This document shows positions 11,247 through 23,200 of a DNA stretch of 64,000 bases, piece by piece. Where the stretch lies: positions 6,936,284-7,000,283 of the forward strand of contig CATQJL010000001.1 in NCBI GenBank assembly GCA_958299035.1, given 5' to 3'. Position 1 is the stretch's first letter; each line of letters begins with the position of its first letter. Made by a program: the position numbers and the translations under genes. The DNA is from Cylicocyclus nassatus (taxonomy: Eukaryota > Nematoda > Chromadorea > Rhabditida > Strongylidae). The notes under the pieces are model-generated. The model ran no database searches. It was not told the origin of the DNA and saw only the letters and a program-made list of their open reading frames with translations.

Positions 11247-14090
11247 AATGGAGATGCCTATAAAAGCGCGAATCGTAGACATCGGCAATAGATTGCACTT
11301 TTGACAGTTTTGCGATTACATACGAAATATCGTAAAATGTGTAAAAGCATTAGACGACGAGGCGCAGCCTGTGAAGGTTTTATTTATAGGAATGTAAATC
11401 ATGTGGAAGGAAGGAAGGCCAGCTGGGGATTACTGATCTTACATAAGATTGAAGTTTGCGGCCCACATGACAATACGTTTGTTCAGTTTGTTTATGATAG
11501 ATAGCGAAATAATTTGTAGACGCATAGGCGACTGGAATCAAGTTTAGCACAAAAATATAGCATTCTCAATTGCGGCTGTTCTCAACCTTGAATGGTAGTA
11601 GGGTCTCGTGGGTGTTCTGCCAAAAACGAGCTTCCAGCAAAAAAATGTTTTTGTTTCTCATCCTATACATCTCTGCCCGTTTGTGATATCAACAGGTAGA
11701 TGTATGCTGAACTGCGAAAAAATTACTGCTTTTGACGGCCTTTGTCATTCAAAAATAAAGCCCGACAAATTTATAGCTCGTCAAACTACACTCAGCGAAA
11801 CACGCATTGTCATCGCATCAAACTAATAGATGCACTATCGCTTATTGAAAAATCTCATGCGACCACTCTTTTCCGAATAAATTGCACTATTTAGGGTTGA
11901 TTCGAAATAATGAAGGCCGTTGTTTCATAGTGTTTCGTAGTTGTTTCATTATCTCTGTGGATAATCCGATAAAAAAACAGGAATGAAGCGGATGCACAGA
12001 AAGAGAAAAAAGAACCATTCTGTTCGATACAAAAATCATCTGGTCGCCAATTTATTTATGAATCGCAAATGGTCAAAAAGGGATGCGTTAATCCTGCTCC
12101 TGTATGGTCTGAAAAGAGTAACCTACCTTTAATCCTGCTTCGGTACGGTCTGAAAAGAGTAACCTACCTATCGCGCATAGGATCGTTTTATAGTTATTTC
12201 CTCTTTCTCTAACCACTATTCAATCGAACGACAGTGGTTAAACGAGTAACTTTGAGCCTTTCCTTTACTAGCACCGTTTTCAAAGCGACTTTTCCATCAT
12301 ATTACTGAATGTTCGTCTTTTGACGCTTTATTGTGCTTTATAACTTCAACCAATTCATAACTTTTGCTCGTTTAATTTCATCATTGAATAGGTAAAGCAG
12401 TTACACTCTTTACTTTTACTGGAAATAGCGAGCGGTTGGTGGGGCTCTGAGCTCTGCATTTCTCTAGCGAGCGTGCTTTCTAATTAATCAGTCTTGGTTA
12501 GCGTTTGAAGCTCCGCCTTCTCCCGCCACTCTCAGTGAAACAGAGGGTAGAGCAATTAATTCGATCATTCCTCTGAGATTATTTTCAGCAGCTTCACACA
12601 ACTTTTCCACTTCTATGTTCCTTGTGCAGCACACTTCCATCTCAACAAGTGTATGGTTATATGCGCAAAATTATTTGCGTCAAAATATTCATAGTGTATC
12701 ACAAAACAATCCAGAAAATTGATCAATTCATGTCACGCATACCATATGCACGCTATAAGAAACTTCAAGGTGACAAAACAGTCTTCATCCAGAGAAGTAA
12801 AAATTGCTAGAGACAGTATTTCTAAAGAAGAATTCATGTTGACTTATATGGTTGAATAGTCAAATTTTCGTTATGATCTGTCCCAAATATATAAAAACTA
12901 AAAACCCATTAAGTAAAGGTTAGTTTTATCTCACTACAAAACGTTACCTGAGAGAAGCGGTAATTGAAAAGATACATGGGGCAAATTTGTAACCCCCTTT
13001 CCGCATGCAACTTCTCGACAAACTCGAAGAAGATAAATTTTTGATGAAAAGGAAAACAAGCGAATTACTCTTCCAACAGTTACAATGACATAAAACTAGG
13101 AAAACAACATCAACCTTGATCCCTTGCTGAGCCGATCTTATGTACGGTCATCTAGAGATGCACGCGATTAATTGTGGTGTACCTCGTAAGCCAGCTCTAA
13201 AAATCTCGCTCGTTCTGGGGAAAGAAACACTTCCCTTTATCCCCCTTCTCCCTCGGTCTCCTACTGAATTATAGCAACATACATGCAAGCTAATATCTGA
13301 AAGATTTGCGAATCCAAAACAGGACTAAAAATTCACTGCAAATTGCGAACATGTTCTTCCATGAATAGGCAGGTTCCTATCTGATTGTGAAAAGATTTTT
13401 ATCTTCAAAATCCTCTAAGACTTTCTTTGTATCTAATACACATTATCTCTCTTGTTCCCCTATATTGCCAACAATGACTGAAACGTTGTTGGAGCGCCTT
13501 TATATTGATCGTATGCTCCCTCTTTGCAGGCAGATTTTGTTTGGCAATGCCATCTAACCTGCGTGAATAGAAAGAGCATTCCTAATCATAGAAACTTCTC
13601 GAACGAATTAGGATATTTAGAAATTTACAAATTCTCAAGAGACATCACGATGTACTTCCTATACACCAATAATGCTTTTCAAAGTTTTTCAGAGAGGTTT
13701 TGAGACCCGCAAAACATGTAATGAATCTGAATCTCTAACATCCTGAAATTAGTGAGGAGCAGTGGCCGTATTCATCAACAAGCCTCGAGCTTGAAATCTA
13801 CATCAAGGCAGGATTATTACTGGACACCTGCATTTTTAATAAACATTTCTTAATGGTTAACTCACCTTGAGGTGAAATTGCACCTTGAAATGCCATTAAC
13901 CCATATTTACGAAGCTGCCAGGTTGAAATTTACTTAAGGTAGCCTCGCAAAGTAGAATTCTACCTTAAGGTTTATTGAAGAAGACGGCCACAGATCGCAC
14001 ACTGATAATCACATTGATAAACAGTATCAACCTTTGCTAACCATCAAAAATCCAACTCCTTTAGTGCACAAGCTCAGTCATTTTTAAAAT
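11247..14090. other. Intergenic region upstream of gene 2 (copy A)
   Basis: Up to 13418 this is nearly collinear with 61831-64000. It holds two tandem copies of a 41-bp unit at about 12089-12170 and several short ORFs shared by both copies only because the duplication is recent. No protein family recognised. It should contain the promoter of gene 2, but I see no motif specific enough to mark. Confidence 0.6.
12089..12170 (+). repeat. Tandem duplication, 41-bp unit x2
   Basis: Two adjacent copies of a unit starting TTAATCCTGCT and ending GAGTAACCTACC, differing at a few positions. The same pair occurs at about 62672-62754. Confidence 0.8.
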
Positions 14091-14098
14091 AATTTCAG
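14085..14098 (+). promoter_or_regulatory. Probable spliced-leader trans-splice acceptor
   Basis: AT-rich tract ending AATTTCAG, 10 nt upstream of the initiator ATG at 14109. In nematodes an acceptor this close to the ATG, with no upstream coding exon, is usually the site where SL RNA is trans-spliced. A cis-spliced 5' UTR intron is the alternative. Confidence 0.55.
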
Positions 14099-14108
14099 AT
14101 TGTTCCGT

Positions 14109-14232
14109 ATGCGAACGAAAGGGCGCGTCATTGTTATTTGCTGTGCTGCTATTTCGATATTATCACTTACAGTGTATTATGGCGCTCAACCGACATTCAA
14201 TATAATGCAGATGGACGCGCATAGTGATACAG
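14109..14232 (+). CDS. Gene 2 exon 1: signal anchor
   Basis: 41 codons plus one base. MRTKGR is followed by a hydrophobic stretch VIVICCAAISILSLTVYYG, a classic type II signal anchor with a basic cytoplasmic side. The proposed donor is ACAG|GTGTTT. The start is chosen because it is the first ATG after the trans-splice-like acceptor. Confidence 0.65.
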
Positions 14233-17200
14233 GTGTTTTGAAGAATCTCTTGATTTTTGCTGTTCTAGTGAACTAACAATAATTTTAGTCACAGTTTAAT
14301 GCACACCGTGAAAATTTGTCCGATCCTAGTTAGTCGACTTTTGAAAAGCATGCCATCAAGGTATCTATCAAATCGTGCTTGCTGCTGCAAAAGAGCACTC
14401 TAAGCCTTTGAAGAAATCGTATTAGGTCGTTCCGAAAGTAATCTCATCTTCTGACTGTTTGCACCACATCGCAATTCAAAAAAAATCAACATTTGATGCA
14501 ACGTTTCACTTTCTTTCAATTTTGAGCTGTGCAATTCAAACAATAAGCTTTTCGAAGGTCCCAAACTTTGCAACTCAAATTTTTTGATCGTATGTTTCCT
14601 AATTGCCTTGCCAGTATTGTCGACAGCTCTTTACATCTACATCATTTGACCTGTACCCTCCTTGTAGAAGTACCCTGAGAGATACGCATAAGTAAGACCT
14701 GCTGTCTTACAAGTCTGTTTGCCGTTCAGATGCCAAATATATTACATTGCCACCCATTTTATCGTCAGCACTTTATTGCTTCAATGCGGGCAAGTCTACT
14801 GTCTAAATTAGTCTACGGGATATGATCTGTGCAGACTAGCAGACAAACTACAAATGCAACAGCTAGGCAACGTTAGTGTACGTTGAACACTTGCTGAACT
14901 TTCGTATGGCGGCCGAGTTTCCAAACCTAGCCGCCTTTCCTTACAGGCATAATTCTCACAAGGCGTCTTCACACCTCTTAGGGCCGTATGCATTAACATT
15001 TCGCGGCGAGGGGAGCGGCACCCCCCGTTATGAAGGGACTGCGTGCGGACGCCGCTGCGGCTTTTTCATCATTGGGGACGTCGCTCCCCTCGCCGCAGGG
15101 ATGTTAGTGCATGCGGCCCTTAGGGCCTTATGCATTGACATCCCTGCTCGGGAGGGGGGGGGATAGCAGCTCGAAAGAAAAGGTTTGTATCCTGAAGCTT
15201 AGATATCTGGATTTCACGTTGCCTACCTACCCGTAAGTATTCTACTATACTTCACCATGAACTATCAGTCAGGGGCAAAAAGCTGTAAAAGTCGCATTTT
15301 TTAGCTTTTTGTATGATCCCCTGATGATCCACGGGGACGATCGTTCATTCTCTAAAGTCATTTCTCTTTCTTCAAAGTTAATGAAAACTTCAAAGTAAAA
15401 AATGAAGTGAAACTGAAACCTGAAATTCAAAGTAGCACTGATTATCTAACTCAACAGTGCTGAGCATATTGCTGATAAGAACAAATGAGTTTCTGAAACA
15501 TCGAAATTTCCGATAAACTCCAACATTCGACCTGTGGTTCATCGAAAATTTCATGACTCCAGAACATCATTTGTTCTTATCAGTAAAATACTTAGCACTG
15601 TTGGATTAGGTAAGCAATACAACTTTGGAATGTTTCCATTATTTTTGAAAAAAGAAAAATGACTTCAAAGAGTGGACGGTCGTCCCCCGCGGTTCACCAG
15701 GGGATCATACAAAAAGCTGGAAAATGCGGCTTGTATAGCTTCTCGCCTCTGTTCAATATGTTCATAGTGGAGGATGGTGGTAATACTTACTGACAGGTAG
15801 ACAGCGTGAGATCCAGATATCTGGAGCTCCAGGATATGAAGCTTTCTTTCAAGCTACAATCCCCTCCCCAGCGGAAATGTTGATGCTTGTGGCCTTAGAG
15901 CCTTAAGTATTCCTACCATCCTTCACTATAAGCATATTGAACAGGAGCGAGAAGCTGTACATGCCGCATATTCCAGCTTTTTGTATGATCCCCTGATGAT
16001 CCCCGGCGACCGACCGTCTTTTTTTCAAAGTCATTTTTCTTACTTCGAAGTTAACGGAAACCCTTCAAAGTTGTACTGTTTGTTTAACCCAACGTGCAAT
16101 GCGTGTTGCTGATAAGAACAAATGATGCTTGGAATCATGAAATTTGCGATGAATCACAAGTCGAAAGTTGGGGTTTATCAAAAATTCGATTTTTCAGTCC
16201 TTATCAGCAACATGTTTAGCATTATTAAATTAGACGAACAGCAGTACTTTAGAAGGTTTTCGTTAACTTTGAAGGAAGAAAAATTATTTTGAAGAAGAGG
16301 CGGTCATTACCGGGGATCATCACGGGATCGTAGAAAAGGCTGGAAAATGCGCTTATACAGCTTCTCTTTTGTGTTCAATATGTTCATTGTGAAGGACGGT
16401 GACATTACCTACTGAAAGATTATAGGCGTGGAATCCAGACATTTAAAGCTTCAGAACATAAAGCTTTCTTTTAGGTGTGAGTTCCTACCCGGCGGGATTG
16501 TTAATGCATGCAGCCCTTAAATGAATCCGTTGGCTAAGCTCATTCTTAGTTGTGCAAGCTCGGAGAATAGTTCTCATGTGTTCTGATTAATGGATGGATA
16601 AGCTGAATGACAGATTGAAGTTGACAGAGCAGAAATAAATTATAAAATCTAGCTTTTCGGGACATCTTTCCTGTTGCATAGGGACGAGAAATTTCAAGTT
16701 ATGTTTTAACGCATGCTGAGGTTACAGTTACAATCATTTTTTCGAAATGTAACGAAATTTTGATGTGTGGGTGGTAGGTTGACTGCAATGTCTTTGTATT
16801 TTCTGGATTTGAAAAGTTTGTTACTCGATTCCTGAAATTAGACCTCGACTATGCAATACCGTCGAACTTTTTCTCAGCTTCATTTGTACATATGTCGATG
16901 CTGGCAATGCACAAATTGGCCAAAAAGTCTTCGAGAAAAAACATTCTAAGAATATCGAAAATGATTGACTATAAACCTGAAGAAAGTAGCGTGTACTGTA
17001 AATTTGTATCAGATGATTTATCCATTATTGCTGGAAGCCTAGAGCAAAGATCTATGTAAGGAATTGTCCAGCTAAAATTTCCAGCACTCTTCTGGATGGA
17101 ATCTGAAGATTTCGATTGCTAACATAATCATTTTTTTTCATCATTAAAAGTTGTGCCTGGTACAAGACTCACTTGATCTAATGAATTTGTATTCTGACGG

Positions 17201-20200
17201 ATTTGCTACTAGCTCAAAAAATGCAGAGGTTTTTCGGGAACGACCTAAAATTTTCGTTTTGAGTGTTCTCTCCTTCATCATTTTCAAAAAAAGCTGTAGG
17301 CCATTAGAAGTTGTGTAATGACGGAGAAAATCCTCATTACACAACTTACACTCGCTTGGTTTGGAATCAGCGACAATCAGCTCTGCTTGTTTCCATGAGA
17401 GGGTTGAGGGTTTCTTCAAATCTTTTTTTGAAACTTTCAATACATTGTTATTAGTAACCTAGGCAATGGAAGAAAGCTTGAGGCAAATCACATGATTTTG
17501 ATTTTTTTTAGCACAGTGCCAATGCGGCCCACTTGGAAGGACCAATCAAGGGAACGACTCTGTCAGATCTAACAAAAGTAATGTCGTATAAAATGGTTGT
17601 TGTTGACATTCAATATATTCTTGCAGCAAGTGGTCAGATTGTACGAGACATCAAGATCTGTGAGTATTTTGTAAGCAGTATAAAAATTGATTTTATTCCA
17701 ATCACGCCGCTGAAGCTTCTTTTCTTTTTTTAGGCGAAGAACGAAGTAATCTTATCGAGAAAATCAAAAATTCGGAGTACGATACTGCTCCCTTCGACAA
17801 AAGTAGTCTCATTCCACCTTTTCTAAACTACAGGCCATGGATGGAGGTATAGTAAGCTAGGTGGTGCCAGCAATTTTTAGAAAATTATCACGACATGCCC
17901 TGTAGGGTGATCTGACATGCCCTGCGAAGTGACCATAGAAAATGACTAGAAGAAAAATAGAGCAATAAAAACGCTCAAAAATATTGAAATTTGCTTTTTT
18001 TGAGTGCAGAGAGCACACTGACCTTCGATCCCTCGGTGATGCCTAAAAAAACCATCTTCTTTCAAACACTGACACGTGTAAATCGTCAAGAACCTCTCGG
18101 TTCTTACAAAGCTCCAGTAATTCCCTTGCAATTACCATGACGCAAGATCACGTAACCTTCCATAAACTTTGAATGTATTTGTTGCTTGAAAAGGACGCCA
18201 CAAATCGAAAATGATGTCAGCCTTCGATAGAAGATGTGCATGTTTGTACTATGCGTGATGCACATAGGATATAGACTCGTCGGGTGTTATGCAACCCAAA
18301 ACAAGAATCATTTTTCATCTTGTCCCGAGTGGTGATCGTATGGCCTAGCTATGACAAGGGAAACTATATGGACGAGGTGTAAGATGGAAGTCAAATAACG
18401 AATGATTTATGGGTATTCAATTTTATAGGCATGTGCCACTTCGCAAAGACTAGTTGGGTTTTGACATTATATTCAATGCGACATTTTTAGGTTGCACCGA
18501 AGTACCAGCTTTCTTCCTGCATAATTGAAAAAATAATGAGTGTAGCTATCGACGCGATTTTCTGCTACCTCACCAACGCCACCGAATTTACAGCAAACAA
18601 TCGTACAATAAGTACGGAAGAGATTGGAGCAAGGTGAATAATCTTTGAATAACGTTTAGCATGATGAGCTACCGAAAACAAAAGAAAAAATATATTTGAC
18701 TAGCTGACTTACTCGGCTCCTCCCGACCCTATAAAAGCACTAAGGGCCGCATGCACTAACATCCCCTCGGGGAGGGGATCGCAGCTTAAAAGAAAGCTTT
18801 ATATTTCGAAACTCCAGATACCTGGATTTCACACTGTTACCTATCCGTAGGTATTCCTACTACCCTTCACTATAAACATGTTGAACAGGAGCGAGAAGCT
18901 GTACGAACCGCATTTTCCAGCTTTTGTACGATCCCTGATGATCCCCGGCGCTTTCCTTCAAAGTCATTTTTCTTTCTCCGAAGTTGAGAAAAACCATCCA
19001 AAGTTGTACTGAACATCTAACACAACAGTGCTAAGCATGTTGCTGATAAGAACAAATGGTGTTTTGAAGTCGTGAAATTTTTGATGATTCATGGGTCGAA
19101 ATTTGAGGTTTACCGAAAAATTCGACTTTTCAAAAATTCATTTGTTCTCATCAGCGACATGCTTAGCACTGTTGTGTTAGATATTCAGTACAACTTTGGA
19201 AGGTTTTCGTTAACTTCGGAGAAAGAAAAATGACTTCAAAGGAAAGCGCCGGGACCATCAGGGATCATACAAAAGCTGGAAAATGCGGTTCGTACAGCTT
19301 CTCGCTCCTCTTCAACATGTTCATAGTGAAGGGTAGTAGGGATACTTACGGATAGGTACACAACGTGAAATCCAGGTATCTGGAGTTTCGAAATAAGCTT
19401 TCTTTTAAGCTGCAATCCCCTTCCCAGCGGAGATGTTAGTGCATCCGGCCCTAAATAAAGGTCTCATCCCTATCCCTGCACAACCCTCTGCTGTGCCCAC
19501 TTCTAAATGTCAATTCCCTATCGCCGTTTTTCCACATGCCCACTCACTCTCCTCCTTGTGCCAACTTCCAGCCCTGTAGCTCGAACCAAAAATCTATAGC
19601 CCGATATCAGTCGATGACGAGAATGACGTGCCCTACCACACCCGTCCGCCCCGAAGTGTGTGTGTGCAAAGTTTGTCCCGACGGTTTCGAAAATAGAATT
19701 TTCTACTCGGAACTTGTACAGGCAGACAGAATTATATGAAGCAAATCTACGCTAATCCCTAATTTCAACGAGCGTTAGCTCACTACTTTTGAGACCACGA
19801 AAACTGCCTTGCTTGCACTACGCCTCAACATTACATTTCATTCACGCTTCGAGGCCATCCAAATCAAATCATCAACATCTACGTTTTCTGCCGGCAGCTT
19901 TATCGCCCGACCTCTTTTCACATCGTATCTGAGAACACTTTGTATTGTTTCCTGCTATGCATTGCAGAGTGAAGAAGACGCATTTTGCTTGAACTCGCTT
20001 TCAGTGCTTACTTGATCTTTTTAGGATTGCACCAGTGTGTTTAAAAAATTCACTCCCGCATGTACCTAATCTTTGTTGTCATACAGATATAGCGGCGGAC
20101 CAATCATTTAAGTGTACTGGTTGGAGTCCTGGCGCACAAGCCTAAACAGTTTCCGAGAAATGATCACTGTTTTGTGTGCAGAACTTATTGGTAAAGCAAA

Positions 20201-23200
20201 TCTCACTGTTCTGTTATACTGTTACCTAGATCCTCGTTTCGTCGAACTTTTGCGAGCCGAAGACAACGTTTACACGAGATCCTCTTGTCGTCCCCAACAT
20301 TTTACCTTCATTAAGAAGACCAGTGGAGAACTGCAAAAACCGTCATTCTCTTCACGAAGGGCATTTCGAAGGACCTTCGGGAATACCGTCCAACTTGACT
20401 GCTGAGTTTGTTGTACAAGCTTTTGACGAAGATTATGCTCGCTTGCATATGAGCATCGATGAAGCTCTGCCCCAAGAACAAGCTGGATTTCGCAAAGGAT
20501 TCAGCTACATGGACCACATCCAAACGGTTTCGAATGTCACAGAAGTTTGACGGGAATGCCAAATGCTTTTCGTCCTAACCTTCGTCGCCCACTAGAAAGC
20601 TTTTGACAGCGTCAAAACCATGCCACCTTGTCGGCGTAGTTGGTTAGTCGATCAATAAGCGACTCAGCTTACGTAAGAACTTTAGCCGACTAGTAAAAGA
20701 ACTGCACAAAAACGATACAGGTATACCACGCCCTCGACCATCCAGTTGGAAAGGAGTTCAACAAGGTGACCCTATCTCCGAAGCTGTTCACCGCGGCTTT
20801 CCAATGGACGATGAAGACACTGGACTGGGACGAGAAAGGCATACGAGTTTATGAGAGATTCCTGTCGAACCTCGTTTCGCGAAAGGCATCGTTCTCTTTT
20901 TGAGCAATATCACTGAAGTAGAGACGACGCTGAAGAAAAAACTAAACGAAGCGGGAAAGAAGATCGGCTTGCGAAAATCGGAAGAAAACTAGGTTTATGA
21001 AGCGCCCTTTGCGAGTGTGCGAAAATGGAACTGGAAGGCACTTCTATCACAAAGATGCCTTCTTGTGTATTTGGACTTTCTATGAACATGGAGAACGACT
21101 TGAAGGGAGCAAGTCAACAGGTAAGAAGGCAGCCTGGGTGGCCTTCGGGCCTCTGAAGAACGCCATCGACCAACAGGACGAACCCGGAATTTCTTTTTGA
21201 CTTTGACACTTTTTTTCTTTTTGACTCAACCGTTCTCTTGGCTCTCTTAAGCAGTTGAGCCCTGGCCAAATATGAGACTTTGGCGATTTCTGGAGTTTTG
21301 TTCGCGTCTAACAATGATCAGAGAGGACACCGGCTCAGAATGGAATAATCCAGACTCTAGTAACTATAAAGGGTGCAAATGTAAAAGAATGAAGTGTCGA
21401 ATCTGTGAAAGAATCAATTTTGACAATACTGTCAAAAGTTCAACAACAAATTATAATTTTAAAACTAACAAAACCCCCACAATGGTCGGCCGCCTCATCG
21501 TGGCGTGGGGGTGACACTGGATGTCGAATTGCGATGCACAGCCGAGTGTATACTCTGGTAGGGCCTCCCAAGCTTGAAGGAGTTTGACGTTTCCAGTTTC
21601 AGCCGGATGCCTAGCTAAGAGCCGGCCAGGCCAGATCCCCCGCCGTCTGACTTTCTCAGGTCGCTAGGCGGTCCCTCCCCGCTCCACATCAGGGTCAGCG
21701 ATCGCCTCGTGAAAATCAAGAGTTGGCCTAGTAAGTCTGCTCTCGTAGGGGAAAAATTCTTATTATCCGTTCAGCAAAGAAAAGAGAAATAAACCCTGCA
21801 CATCGGAGCCCGCCTACGGCGCCGGGTTGGTAGCAAGAACGATGTAAGGGTACTCAGGGCGCCTTTCGGATTGGACAAAAACGACACGTCTGCCCGGACG
21901 ACACGCCATGGAGACTGCCTCATGCTCTGCACCTACAACGCCAGGACAGTCTCCACAAACGCCGACTTCCACGCTCTTCTCGATGCTGCAGAGCACATCA
22001 AGTACCACATCATCGCTCTACAGGAAACGAAGTCCAGGAAGAAGGACGTGCGACAGATGAGTGATGGGACCCTCGTCATTCGTGGTAGTGAAAAGGTTCG
22101 GTTCCATCACAAAACGTTGGAGGCGTTGGCTTTGTCGTCCACCCACTAATCGTCCATCTTATCGATTCGAGATCTTGTCACCTCGACTAGCCATCCTACG
22201 ACTACGACCTCCACGTCAGAAGACTATCAATAACAATTAACATACCATATATAGGTGATATTTTGGATTAGCTCAAACTCCACAAGTTATGTAACAGTCC
22301 GAGAATTAGAAGGGAACATATAAAAATCCAAGATGAAAACAAACTGAACAATACCAAAGTATCCATAAGATACAATCTTGGTAAACCGGCAGGTTTGAAG
22401 TTTAATTACAATAGTTTTTTGAAAGACTTGACGAGTCTACCATAAAGTCCATAGAAGAAAAAGAATGCGAATGTAATAAGTACATCGATTTTGTTGATAA
22501 CTACCACAATCATGTTTGCACGGGAGATTTGAATTTTATACAGAACGAAAAGTTAAGAAAGATATTCAGAAAGGGAACAAAATATAGAACTCATGTGGTA
22601 ATTACCAAAGGCGAAATTCTAAAAGTATTAGAAGAATTGTGTTCACAGTTAACATTGAAATACATTCGAAAGTACAAAGCTGCCCATTCCATCAAATTTC
22701 GACTCACACATGAACTGAAAGAACACATTAAGAAAAAAATCAAATCTAAGTAATTCAATCTCTATGATCCGGAACAGATAGACTGCGATGATTATGACGT
22801 GAAAATCTTGAGAGATTTACAAAGATACTTTATCATAACTCCAGTAGACAAAGCCTCGTCATACAGTTTTACTTGCAAGAAATTCTACTTGAAAATGATG
22901 AAAAAGAAATGGAGCAATCGGCTTCGAATAGGTACACTTATGTGCCCACTACTCTAAAAGAATATGATGTTTTGATCAAACATAAAAGAATTCTGAGTGG
23001 TCTAAACATTAAGTTGGAAAACGAGTGTGACATAATTACTAGAATATATGGCATACCAAAAATGCATAAAACTCCGTTCAAGTTTTTTTTTCATTACTGG
23101 TGCTAAAAGAAGTACATTAAAGCCTTTGACTAAAATTCTACAGTTAATACTTGCCCACATAAGAAAACATTTTCAGAATTACTGCATAGTCATTTGGCAA

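Noticed and set aside
12622..12810. 62-aa ORF conserved at 63205-63393
   Set aside because: Conservation is explained by the recent segmental duplication; no domain, splice or start support.
14424..17252. A single 2.8-kb mariner element bounded by TTAGGTCGTTCC and its inverted copy
   Set aside because: A phase-consistent exon of gene 2 (16878-17055) and three foldback elements lie between, TA flanks are not clear and no transposase is visible, so the ends are treated as independent relics.
21114..21314. Minus-strand ORF over the RTE relic
   Set aside because: Shadow of the plus-strand RT pseudogene, which reads AAWVAFGPLKNAIDQ in the sense frame.
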